Source: Streptomyces zaomyceticus
Lineage (GTDB): Bacteria > Actinomycetota > Actinomycetes > Streptomycetales > Streptomycetaceae
Reading direction: 5' to 3'
NCBI RefSeq assembly: GCF_014656215.1
Contig: NZ_BNBZ01000017.1
Location: 1 to 64,000, forward strand
Length of the DNA stretch: 64,000 nucleotides
Shown: piece after piece, positions 55,478 to 63,298 of the stretch
Numbering within the stretch: the first letter of the stretch is position 1
How the letters are laid out: the number at the start of each line of letters is the position of its first letter
Notes under the pieces: model-generated
Told to the model about the DNA's origin: nothing
The model's input: the letters and a program-made list of their open reading frames with translations, nothing else
The model's database searches: none
Program-made: the position numbers and the translations under genes

Positions 55478-55538
55478 ACGAAACGGTTTCGTACAGTACG
55501 AAGATACCCCCGTCCCCAGCGAAACGAAACCGTTTCGT
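55478..55538 (-). promoter_or_regulatory. TetR promoter with two perfect operators
   Basis: ACGAAAC-G-GTTTCGT at 55478-55492 and ACGAAAC-C-GTTTCGT at 55524-55538 are both perfect 15-bp palindromes, centres 46 bp apart. On the minus strand a promoter reads TTTCGT (-35, within the upstream operator), 17 bp, TATCTT (-10, 55506-55501). The second operator lies between the start point and the ATG. The remaining region up to 55772 holds only repeats (see 55592). Confidence 0.8.
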
Positions 55539-55591
55539 ACGTGTCCTGGGCCACACCGAGACCGCACCACGCACACGAAGACGCCCGCAGG

Positions 55592-55745
55592 CACCCACGA
55601 GTTGCCCCGGCGCCGCCCGCCCACCCACGAGCCGCCACACCCCGCCACCGCCCGCCCACCCACGAGTCGCCACACCCCGCCACCGCCCACGCACCCACGA
55701 GCCGCCGCCCCCGCCACCACCCGCAAACACGTACGAGTTGCCGCA
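55592..55745. repeat. Array of CACCCACGAG direct repeats in the TetR-tricorn intergenic region
   Basis: CACCCACGAG followed by a pyrimidine pair and GCC occurs at 55592, 55622, 55657 and 55692, with a degenerate fifth copy near 55728 (GTACGAGTTGCC); spacings are 30, 35, 35 and about 36 bp. The region is C-rich and low in complexity. I see no gene in it. It lies between the divergent TetR gene and the tricorn protease gene. Confidence 0.85.
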
Positions 55746-55772
55746 CCCCCTCCACGCGGAAAGCATGAGGAG

Positions 55773-58700
55773 GTGAGTGACGACGTCGCGTATCTCCGTT
55801 TTCCGCACCTCCACGACGACCTGCTGTGCTTCGCCGCCGAGGACGACCTGTGGATCGCCCCGCTCGTACCCGAGGGCCACCACCCCGGCCGGGCCTGGCG
55901 TCTCACCGTCGACCGGACGCGGGTCGGCCACCCGCGCTTCTCGCCCGACGGGCGCCACATCGCCTACACGAACTGGCGCAGCCTCGATCCCGAGATCCAT
56001 CTCGTCCCCGTCGAGGGCGGGGCCGCCCGGCGGCTCACCTACTGGGGCTCCACCGACACCCGGGTCTGCGGCTGGACGCCCCCCGACAAGGACGGCCGCA
56101 CCGACATCCTGGCCGTCTCCTCGCACGGGCAGCCCTTCTCCTACTACTCCTGGGCCTACACCGTCCACACCGACGGCTCCCCCGGCATGCGCCAGCCCTG
56201 GGGCCCGGTCTCCGACATCGCCGTCACCGAGGACGGCTGCGAACAGGAGGGGGAGCGCCGCACCCTCCTCCTCACCGGAAAGCCGCCGCACGAACCGGCC
56301 GCCTGGAAGCGCTACCTCGGCGGGGCCACCGGACGCCTCTGGCTCCACGGCGAACGGCTGCTCCCCGACATCGGCGGCCACCTCGACTGCCCCATGGCCG
56401 TCGACGGCCGGGTCGCCTTCCTCTCCGACCACGAGGGCATCGGCAACCTCTACTCCTGCCTGCCCGACGGCACCGACCTGCTCCGGCACACCGACCACGA
56501 CGAGTTCTACGCCCGGCACGCCTCCAGCGACGGCCGCCGGGTCGTCTACCAGTGCGCCGGCGACCTGTGGATCGTCGACGCCCTCACCCCCGACTCCCGC
56601 CCCCGGAAACTGGAGGTGCGACTCGGCGGCCAGCGCGTCGGCCGGCGCTGCTACCAGGTGCCCGCCGCCCACCACGTCGACGCGGTCTCCGTCGACGAGA
56701 CCGGCCGCGCCAGCGCCGTCTCCGTACGCGGCAGCCTCTACTGGCTGACCCACCGCGACGGCCCGGCCCGCACGATCATCGACTCCCCCGGCGTACGGGT
56801 CAGGCTCCCCGAGATGCTCGGCAGCGGCGGCCAGGTCGCCTATGTCACCGACGCCGAGGGCGAGGACGCCGTCGAGGTCGCCTATCTGCCCCGCGCCAGC
56901 GGCGACCGGCCCCCGCGCCGCCTCGCCTCCGGCGATCTCGGCAGGGTCGAGGAACTCGTCGCCGACCCCGACGGCGAACGGCTCGCCATCGCCTCCCACG
57001 ACGGCCGGCTCCTCCTCCTCGACGCGACCGAGGACTCCAACGGCGAGGTCACCGAACTCATCCGGTCCGTCAACGGGCCCGTGCGCGACCTCGCCTTCTC
57101 CCCCGACGGCGCCTGGCTCACCTGGTCCCACCCCGGCATCGGCCGCTCCCTGCGCTCCATCAAGATGGCCCGGATCTCCGGCCCCGGCGCCCGGACCGTC
57201 GTCGACGTCACCAACGGCCGCTTCGAGGACGAGAACCCCGTCTTCACCCGGGACGGCCGCTACCTCGCCTTCCTCTCCTGGCGGGGCTTCGACCCGGTGT
57301 ACGACGTCCACACCGGCGACCTGTCCTTCCCGCTCGGCTGCCGCCCCTACCTCGTACCGCTCTCCTCCGCCACGCCCTCCCCCTTCGCGCTGCTCCCCGA
57401 CGGACGGCCGGCGGCCGGCGGCCTCGACCCCGCCGACGACGACACCGAGACCGCCGACGGGACGGTCATCGTCGAGATCGAAGGGCTCCCCGACCGGGTC
57501 ACCCCCTTCCCCGTCACCGCCTCCAAGTACTCCGCCCTGCACCCGGTCAGCGGCGGCGGCCTGGTCTGGCTGCGCTGGCCCATCTCGGGCGCGCTCGGCG
57601 AGACCTTCGCCAACCCGGCCGACACCTCGGGCCGCCCCACCCTCGAGTACTTCTCCATCACCAAGGCCCGCAAGAGCGAACTCGCCAAGGACCTCGACTG
57701 GTTCGCGGTCAGCGGCGACGGCACCCGGCTCGTCGTCGCCGACGAGGGCGAGCTGCGGGCCGTGCCCGCCACCGAGTCCGGGGACGGCGACTCCACCGTC
57801 TACCTGGACCTGCGGCGCATCCTCCACGACATCGACCCGGGCGCCGAGTGGCGGCAGGCCTTCGACGAGGCCGGCCGGATCGTCCGCGCCTACTTCTGGG
57901 AGCCGGGCATGGGCGGGGTCGACTGGACGGCCGTCCTCGACCAGTACCGGCCGCTCGTCGAACGGGTCGCCTCCCCCGACGAGTTCGCCGACCTCCTCCG
58001 TGAGGTCGTCGGCGAACTGGGCACCTCGCACGCGTACGTCACCCCCGCCCGCCGCAACGAGGGGCCTCCGCACTACCAGCGGCCCATGGGTCTCCTCGGC
58101 GCCAACCTCGTGCCCCGCGAGGCCGGCTGGACGGTGAAGCGCATCCTGCCCGGCGAGTCCTCCGACTCCAAGGCCCGCTCCCCGCTCGCCGGCACCGGCA
58201 TCCGCGAGGGCGCCGTCCTCACCCATGTCGACGGCAGGCCCGTGGACCCCGTCGCCGGCCCGTACCCGCTGCTCTCCGGCACCGGTGGCACCACCGTCGA
58301 GCTCACCTTCACCCCCGCCGAGGGCGAGGGCCGGGCCCGCCGCGTCGCCGTCGTCCCCCTCGTCGACGAACGCCCGCTGCGCTACCAGGACTGGGTGGCC
58401 AAACGCCGAGCGGTGGTACGGGAGATCAGCGGCGGGCGCTGCGGCTACCTCCACATCCCCGACATGGGCGGATCCGGCTGGGCCCAGTTCAACCGCGACC
58501 TGCGCATGGAGGTGTCCCGGCCCGCCCTCATCGTCGACGTACGCGGCAACGCCGGCGGCAACATCAGCGAGCTCGTCATAGAGAAGCTCACCCGCAAGAT
58601 CCTCGGCTGGGACCTCACCAGGAACGCCCAGCCCGTCGCGTACGCCTCCAACGCCCCGCGCGGCCCCGTCGTCGCCCTCGCCGACGAGGCCACCTCCTCC

Positions 58701-59090
58701 GACGGCGACATGATCACCGCCGCCTTCAAACTCCTCGGCCTCGGGCCGGTCGTCGGCCAGCGCACCTGGGGCGGCGTCGTCGGCATGACCGGCCGCCACC
58801 GCCTCGGCGACGGCACCCAGATCACGGTTCCGATGAACGCGGCCTGGTTCCCCGAGTACGGCTGGTCCCTGGAGAACCACGGCGTCGAACCGGACCTCGC
58901 GATCCTGCGCACCCCCCTCGACTGGGCCGAGGGCAGGCACGCCCAGCTCGACGACGCCGTCCACGTCGCCCTCGCCCTGCTCACGGAGACCCCCGCGGCG
59001 AGCCCCCCGGGCTACGAGGGCCTCCCGGACCGCTCCCGCCCGAAGCTGCCGCCGAGGGGAACGGAGGAGGACAGGACCGACTCCACCTGA
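55773..59090 (+). CDS. Tricorn protease (S41 family)
   Basis: 1105 residues, full length. An N-terminal beta-propeller region (about 1-650, with repeats such as HPRFSPDGRHIAYTNW and ENPVFTRDGRYLAFLSWRG) precedes a C1 helical domain, a PDZ domain (about 790-850) and the C2 catalytic domain. The tetrad is Ser752-His753, Ser976 (followed by Asp977) and Glu1034. The Ser-to-Glu distance of 58 residues equals that of Thermoplasma tricorn (Ser965, Glu1023). It degrades oligopeptides released by the proteasome, in the cytoplasm. GTG 55773 is the family start, but AGGAG abuts it, and a tiny ATG-AGG-AGG-TGA frame overlaps it at 55765. Confidence 0.93.
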   Translation: MSDDVAYLRFPHLHDDLLCFAAEDDLWIAPLVPEGHHPGRAWRLTVDRTRVGHPRFSPDGRHIAYTNWRSLDPEIHLVPVEGGAARRLTYWGSTDTRVCGWTPPDKDGRTDILAVSSHGQPFSYYSWAYTVHTDGSPGMRQPWGPVSDIAVTEDGCEQEGERRTLLLTGKPPHEPAAWKRYLGGATGRLWLHGERLLPDIGGHLDCPMAVDGRVAFLSDHEGIGNLYSCLPDGTDLLRHTDHDEFYARHASSDGRRVVYQCAGDLWIVDALTPDSRPRKLEVRLGGQRVGRRCYQVPAAHHVDAVSVDETGRASAVSVRGSLYWLTHRDGPARTIIDSPGVRVRLPEMLGSGGQVAYVTDAEGEDAVEVAYLPRASGDRPPRRLASGDLGRVEELVADPDGERLAIASHDGRLLLLDATEDSNGEVTELIRSVNGPVRDLAFSPDGAWLTWSHPGIGRSLRSIKMARISGPGARTVVDVTNGRFEDENPVFTRDGRYLAFLSWRGFDPVYDVHTGDLSFPLGCRPYLVPLSSATPSPFALLPDGRPAAGGLDPADDDTETADGTVIVEIEGLPDRVTPFPVTASKYSALHPVSGGGLVWLRWPISGALGETFANPADTSGRPTLEYFSITKARKSELAKDLDWFAVSGDGTRLVVADEGELRAVPATESGDGDSTVYLDLRRILHDIDPGAEWRQAFDEAGRIVRAYFWEPGMGGVDWTAVLDQYRPLVERVASPDEFADLLREVVGELGTSHAYVTPARRNEGPPHYQRPMGLLGANLVPREAGWTVKRILPGESSDSKARSPLAGTGIREGAVLTHVDGRPVDPVAGPYPLLSGTGGTTVELTFTPAEGEGRARRVAVVPLVDERPLRYQDWVAKRRAVVREISGGRCGYLHIPDMGGSGWAQFNRDLRMEVSRPALIVDVRGNAGGNISELVIEKLTRKILGWDLTRNAQPVAYASNAPRGPVVALADEATSSDGDMITAAFKLLGLGPVVGQRTWGGVVGMTGRHRLGDGTQITVPMNAAWFPEYGWSLENHGVEPDLAILRTPLDWAEGRHAQLDDAVHVALALLTETPAASPPGYEGLPDRSRPKLPPRGTEEDRTDST

Positions 59091-59233
59091 CCGAACGAGC
59101 CGCCGGCGGACCCCCCGCCGACGGATCGGACGCGGGCCCCGGCCGGAACCGGACCCGGGGCCCGCCGGCGGACCGGCCCGCAGCCCCCGGCCGTCAGCGC
59201 TCAGCGCTCAGCCCCAACCGTCGGCCCTTGTCG

Positions 59234-59282
59234 CCGGCTCCCGGCTCCCGGCTCCCGGCTCCCGGCTCCCGGCTCCCGGCTC
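59234..59282. repeat. Heptanucleotide microsatellite (CCGGCTC)7
   Basis: Seven perfect head-to-tail copies of CCGGCTC followed by a partial eighth. It is preceded near 59196 by a short (AGCGCTC)2 array. It lies between the 3' ends of the tricorn and GNAT genes, 24 bp past the GNAT stop. Confidence 0.95.
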
Positions 59283-59306
59283 CCGGCCATGATCCGCCGC
59301 CAGGCG

Positions 59307-59813
59307 CTACGCGGCGGTCCGGCCGAGGCCGTCCGCGAGGTCCAGCTCGTACGACGTCCCCACCTCCCCGTCGAGCGTCACGCTCCCGACCGCCCCGAAG
59401 CCGACCCGCCCGAGCACGGCCCTCGACCCGTCGTTGCCGAGGGTCGTGACGGCGGTCAGCCGGCTAAGCCCGTACTCCTCGCGCGCCAGCCGGCACACCT
59501 CCCGGACCCCGGCCGTCGCCACGCCCCGCCCGGTCGCCTTCTCCGCCACCCGGTACCCGAGCTCGGCGGCCCCGTCGGCGACGTCGACGAGGTTGAACCG
59601 CCCGAGGATCTCCCCGCCCTCCCCCACGAGGACGTGGAAGTGGATCGTCCCGGTCTCCTGCTCGTCGAGCAGCGCCCGGTGCCGCTCCTCGAAGTCGGTG
59701 AAGTACGCGTCCCCCCGGTCGGGCACGGACGCGGCGAAGTACCCCCGGTTCTCCCGCTCGAAGACGAGCAGGGCGGGGGCGTGATCGGATCGCAAGCGCT
59801 CAAGTACGGCCAT
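59307..59813 (-). CDS. GNAT-family N-acetyltransferase
   Basis: 168 residues. The RimJ/RimL-like sequence shows VLVGEGGEILGRFNLVDV, ELGYRVAEKATGRGVAT (acetyl-CoA pyrophosphate loop) and NDGSRAVLGRVGFGAVG. It probably acetylates an amino group of a protein or small molecule. ATG 59813; longer in-frame starts would add a basic low-complexity leader. Divergent from the barstar-like gene. Confidence 0.88.
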   Translation of the reverse strand: MAVLERLRSDHAPALLVFERENRGYFAASVPDRGDAYFTDFEERHRALLDEQETGTIHFHVLVGEGGEILGRFNLVDVADGAAELGYRVAEKATGRGVATAGVREVCRLAREEYGLSRLTAVTTLGNDGSRAVLGRVGFGAVGSVTLDGEVGTSYELDLADGLGRTAA

Positions 59814-59965
59814 GGTCGCCACCGTACGAAGATCCGCCGCCGGACACGTACAACTTTTCGGCCCCTCGACCGTCTGACCCGGTGCGGCGCACGATGCGCC
59901 GGTGCTCCGGGTGCGCCGGTGCTCCGGATGGAAGACGCGGCCGCCACGGCCGCCCGAGGAACGGC

Positions 59966-61108
59966 ATGACCCTGGAACGACGCCCGACACGCGCCCCCTT
60001 CTCCCTGGTCAGGGAGGAGGACGACCATGTCTGGGGCGACTTCGCCGAGGTGGAGGGCCTCTTCGGCGAGCCGCGGAGCGGGATGTACGAGCTGTTCGGC
60101 TGGGTCCCGGAACCGGCCGGGCCCCCGGCCGCGGCCCCGGCTCCCGCCCCGCCCCTCGCCCCGGCCCCCGCTTCCGCCGCCGCGCCGGAGTGGCTCGGCA
60201 GCACCGTCTGGCTGGTGCCCGGGGACGAGACGCTCGACGCCTGGCGGCTCGACGACGTCGAGGCCGTCCGCACCCGTACGGCGGCGGGGAGCCTCGTCCT
60301 CGTCGGGGACGACGACTGCGACGGCCCGCCCGAGGCTCACCGCGGCCCGGTGCGGATCCACGACGGGACCCGATGGCTCGGCTCCTGCCGGGAGTTCGCC
60401 GCCGTCCTGCCCGCCCGGCCGGCCGAGCCACCGCTCGTCCTGCGCGGCCTCGCGCCGAGCGAGGAGCTGCGGCAGGCGCTCGCGACCGGGACCCGGAAGG
60501 CCCTGACGCTGGAGAAGGCCGTCCTGGAACTCCGGGACGCGCACGGCGCACCCCTCACCGACCGGCTCCTGTGGGCCAGGATCACGGCCTGGCGCCCGTC
60601 CGGGCTCGGCCCCGATCTGCTCGACGTGGAGCTCGACGGCTATTTCGTCGACCCCGTCCCCGAGTTCGCCCGCCCGGTCTGGGAACGGTGGCTCGCCGGC
60701 CCGCCGGACGAGGCCGGCGCCTGGGCCGGGCTCGACACCCGGCGGCGGGGCGCCTGGCACGACCTCGTGCGGGAGCGGGCCTGCCGCCGCCGGTCCGGGG
60801 ACCGGCCGGCGGGGACCGCGTACGAGCTCGACGGGCGGTTCGTCACCGACGAGCCGGGGCTCTGGCTCGCGCTGGGCGAGGCCGTGAACGGGCCCGGCGG
60901 CTATTTCGGCGGATGCTTCCAGGCGCTCCACGACTGCCTGGGCGGCGACTTCGGCTTCACCGCCCCGTCCACCCTGACCTGGCGGAACTCCGAGGTCGCC
61001 CGCGCGCACCTCTCCCGGGCGCTGTCGCCGGACGGTGAGCCGTACGACCTCTTCGCGGTGATGGTCCGGGCCCTGGAGGAGGACGGGATGCGGGTCGTAC
61101 GGGCGTGA
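59966..61108 (+). CDS. Protein with C-terminal barstar-like domain
   Basis: 380 residues. The last 85 residues read as a barstar (ribonuclease-inhibitor) fold: GGYFGGCFQALHDCLGGDFG, TLTWRNSEVARAHL, YDLFAVMVRALEEDGM. The first 290 residues have an Ala/Pro linker (about 55-75) and a segment of unknown fold with a Trp-rich surface (SGMYELFGWVPEP, SGLGPDLLDVELDGYF). No barnase or other RNase gene is nearby. ATG 59966 has GAGGAA 5 nt upstream. The substrate RNase, if any, is unknown. Confidence 0.85.
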   Translation: MTLERRPTRAPFSLVREEDDHVWGDFAEVEGLFGEPRSGMYELFGWVPEPAGPPAAAPAPAPPLAPAPASAAAPEWLGSTVWLVPGDETLDAWRLDDVEAVRTRTAAGSLVLVGDDDCDGPPEAHRGPVRIHDGTRWLGSCREFAAVLPARPAEPPLVLRGLAPSEELRQALATGTRKALTLEKAVLELRDAHGAPLTDRLLWARITAWRPSGLGPDLLDVELDGYFVDPVPEFARPVWERWLAGPPDEAGAWAGLDTRRRGAWHDLVRERACRRRSGDRPAGTAYELDGRFVTDEPGLWLALGEAVNGPGGYFGGCFQALHDCLGGDFGFTAPSTLTWRNSEVARAHLSRALSPDGEPYDLFAVMVRALEEDGMRVVRA

Positions 61109-61126
61109 GCGCGCGCGGACGCACGC

Positions 61127-61158
61127 GGAGGCGCACCCGGTGAACCGGGTGCGCCTCC
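61127..61158. terminator. Bidirectional terminator
   Basis: Perfect 14-bp stem GGAGGCGCACCCGG (61127-61140) with its complement (61145-61158) and TGAA loop, between convergent genes. Confidence 0.92.
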
Positions 61159-61186
61159 TCGACACAGCATGCGAAGGACGAACGCG

Positions 61187-61372
61187 TCAGGCGTCGTAGT
61201 CCTGGTCGAGACGGTCCTGGGCCTCCTGCTGGGCCCTGCGCGTCTCGTCCTCGGGGCGGCCGCGGCCCTGGGAGGCGCGCTCGGACGCCTGGCCCTTCGC
61301 CCTGTCCGCCGCCTGCTTGGCCTTCTCGCCGAGCTGCTGCGACTTGTCCTTGAACTGGTCTGCGACGCCCAT
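61187..61372 (-). CDS. Small hydrophilic CsbD-like stress protein
   Basis: 61 residues, very hydrophilic: MGVADQFKDKSQQLGEKAKQ, then Arg/Glu/Gln-rich, ending DQDYDA. The pattern resembles CsbD/UPF0337 or late-embryogenesis-like small proteins made under general stress. AGGAGT lies before ATG 61372. It is the only gene in the gap between the barstar-like gene and the SDR operon. Confidence 0.75.
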   Translation of the reverse strand: MGVADQFKDKSQQLGEKAKQAADRAKGQASERASQGRGRPEDETRRAQQEAQDRLDQDYDA

Positions 61373-61508
61373 GAAGGTTCACTCCTAGAAGGGTGGGAGA
61401 GGGCCGGGGGCGGTGTGCCCCGCCGGCCTCGACCAGCCTTGCACGAGCGAACATTCCACGCATTTCGATCAGATACGCTCCGCGATCGCAGGGCCGGGAA
61501 GAGACGGC

Positions 61509-62396
61509 CTACGGCCTGGCCGCCCCCGTCCTGGCCTCCTCGTCCGCCGCGCCGCCCGCGCCCACGAGTCCCTTGGACACCGAGCCGAGCCGCGGCTCGA
61601 AGCGCTTCATCTCGCGCTGCCCGACGGTCGCGATCATCCCGGGCAGATAGCCCCGGAGCGACTGCATCCCGCGCAGCCACCACTGCGCGTACACATGCGG
61701 GGAGCGCCGCTCGATGCCCGCGACGATCCGGTCGACGGCCGGGCCGAGGGGGTACGTGCGGTTCGCCGGCCACGGCAGCCGCTGGCGCAGCTCGCGCATG
61801 ACGTCGTCCTCGTCGGCGCCCCGCACCATGTCCGTGTCGGTCCAGGAGAGGTAGCCGACGCCGACCTTGACGCCCTTGTACGCGACCTCGGCGCGCAGGC
61901 TGTGCGCGAAGGCCTCGACGCCCGACTTGGAGGCGCAGTACGCCGTCATCATCGGGGCGGGGGTGAGGGCGGCGAGCGAGGCGATCTGGAGGAAGTAGCC
62001 CCGCGATTCCATGAGGACCGGCAGGAAGGCCCGTCCCGTCACCGCGCCGCCGATCAGATTGACCTCGATGACCCGCCGCCAGGCGGCCGGGTCGGAGTCG
62101 ACGAACGGCCCGCCCGCCGCGACACCGGCGTTGGCGACGACGATGTCGACCTTCCCGAACCGCTCCTTCACCTCGGCCGCGACCTTGGCCATCGCCTCGT
62201 GGTCGGTGACGTCGGCGTGCCACCAGTCGGCCTCGGTGTGCAGCCGGCCGGCGACCTCCTTGAGCTGCTCGGGCTCCAGGCCGACCAGCGCGATCTTCGC
62301 GCCGCGCGCGGAGAGCTTGCGGGCGAGGAGCTCCCCGACGCCGCGGGCACCTCCGGTGACGACCGCGACCTGTCCTTCCAGGCTCACCCGGCTCAT
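61509..62396 (-). CDS. Short-chain dehydrogenase/reductase with C-terminal extension
   Basis: 295 residues. VVTGGARGVGELLARKL, ANAGVAAGGPF, Ser of ASLAALTPAP and YCASKSG form the classical SDR site. Residues from about 215 (MRELRQRLPWP..., GYLPGMIATVGQREM) are an extension seen in SDRs linked to Baeyer-Villiger monooxygenases. ATG 62396 overlaps the alpha/beta hydrolase stop. Third gene of a flavin monooxygenase operon. Confidence 0.9.
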   Translation of the reverse strand: MSRVSLEGQVAVVTGGARGVGELLARKLSARGAKIALVGLEPEQLKEVAGRLHTEADWWHADVTDHEAMAKVAAEVKERFGKVDIVVANAGVAAGGPFVDSDPAAWRRVIEVNLIGGAVTGRAFLPVLMESRGYFLQIASLAALTPAPMMTAYCASKSGVEAFAHSLRAEVAYKGVKVGVGYLSWTDTDMVRGADEDDVMRELRQRLPWPANRTYPLGPAVDRIVAGIERRSPHVYAQWWLRGMQSLRGYLPGMIATVGQREMKRFEPRLGSVSKGLVGAGGAADEEARTGAARP

Positions 62397-63298
62397 GCCT
62401 TCTCCTTCACTTCCAGGTACGTGTCGGTCAGTTCACGGATCCGCGCGGTGACGGCCTCGGGGGCCTCGACCGGCGTCATATGTCCCATACCCGCCAGTTC
62501 GAGAAGTCCCACGCACTGCGGGAGCGCCTCGGCCATGGCACGGGAGTGAACGGGCGGGGTGAGCCGGTCGGCGGTGCCGACGACGACCGCGACGGGCAGG
62601 TCGAGGGCCCGGACACCCGCTTCCAGGTCGAGCTCGGAGAGGACCTTGGACCAGCCGACGCGGGCACCGCGCGGGCAGGCGTGCACGATCCGGGCGCAGG
62701 CGTCGACCCGCTCGGGGGCCGAACCGGGGCCCATCGTCGCGTACTTGAGGATCTTTCTGGAGACCGCGTTGACGGGTCCGAGGGGGGCCTTCGCGCCGAG
62801 GACGCCCCGGGTGAGCCGGGTGCGCCGCTCGCCGGGCCGGCCCGGTACGACGGTGGCCTCGGCGGTGAGCCGGGAGGGTCCGGTGGAGCAGAGCAGCGCG
62901 GCGGCGGCGTGCCCCCGGAAGCCGGGGCGGTCGGCCGCCGCCATCAGGGTCATGCCGCCCATGGAGTGCCCGGCCAGGACGGCCTTCTCCCCGGGGGCGA
63001 GGGTGCTCGCGAGGACCGCTTCGAGGTCGTCGGCGAGGGCCCGGGTGGCGTAGCCGGAGGGTCCCGCGGGGACCGGGGACCGGCCGTGGCCGCGCTGGTC
63101 GTAGGCGATGACCCGGTGGTCGGCGGCGAGGGACCGTATCTGCTCGGCCCAGAAGGCGATGGAGCAGGTCCAGCCGTGGGCGAGCACGACGGCGGGCGCG
63201 CCCTCGGGGCCGTACACCTCGACGTGGATCGGGGCGCCGTCGGCGGAGACGGCGGTGAGTTCGCGGGAGGCGGGCAGCGAGGTCAGGTGGCGGCTCAC
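62393..63298 (-). CDS. Alpha/beta hydrolase
   Basis: 301 residues. The oxyanion segment LAHGWTCSIAFW, DQRGHGRS, nucleophile elbow LAGHSMGGMT with the catalytic Ser, Asp region VGTADRLTPP and His of GMGHMTPVE are all present. GTG 63298 overlaps the monooxygenase stop (GTGA). With the monooxygenase and SDR it makes a plausible ketone or lactone catabolic set: oxygenation to an ester or lactone, then hydrolysis (inference). Confidence 0.91.
   Translation of the reverse strand: MSRHLTSLPASRELTAVSADGAPIHVEVYGPEGAPAVVLAHGWTCSIAFWAEQIRSLAADHRVIAYDQRGHGRSPVPAGPSGYATRALADDLEAVLASTLAPGEKAVLAGHSMGGMTLMAAADRPGFRGHAAAALLCSTGPSRLTAEATVVPGRPGERRTRLTRGVLGAKAPLGPVNAVSRKILKYATMGPGSAPERVDACARIVHACPRGARVGWSKVLSELDLEAGVRALDLPVAVVVGTADRLTPPVHSRAMAEALPQCVGLLELAGMGHMTPVEAPEAVTARIRELTDTYLEVKEKA

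Noticed and set aside
55592..55745. CRISPR array
   Set aside because: Repeats are only about 10-15 bp and imperfect, spacers are themselves repeated and C-rich, and there are no cas genes.
54888..58964. 1358-codon minus-strand open frame opposite tricorn
   Set aside because: Only its last 190 codons (TetR, from 55460) are real; the rest is antisense of the tricorn protease.
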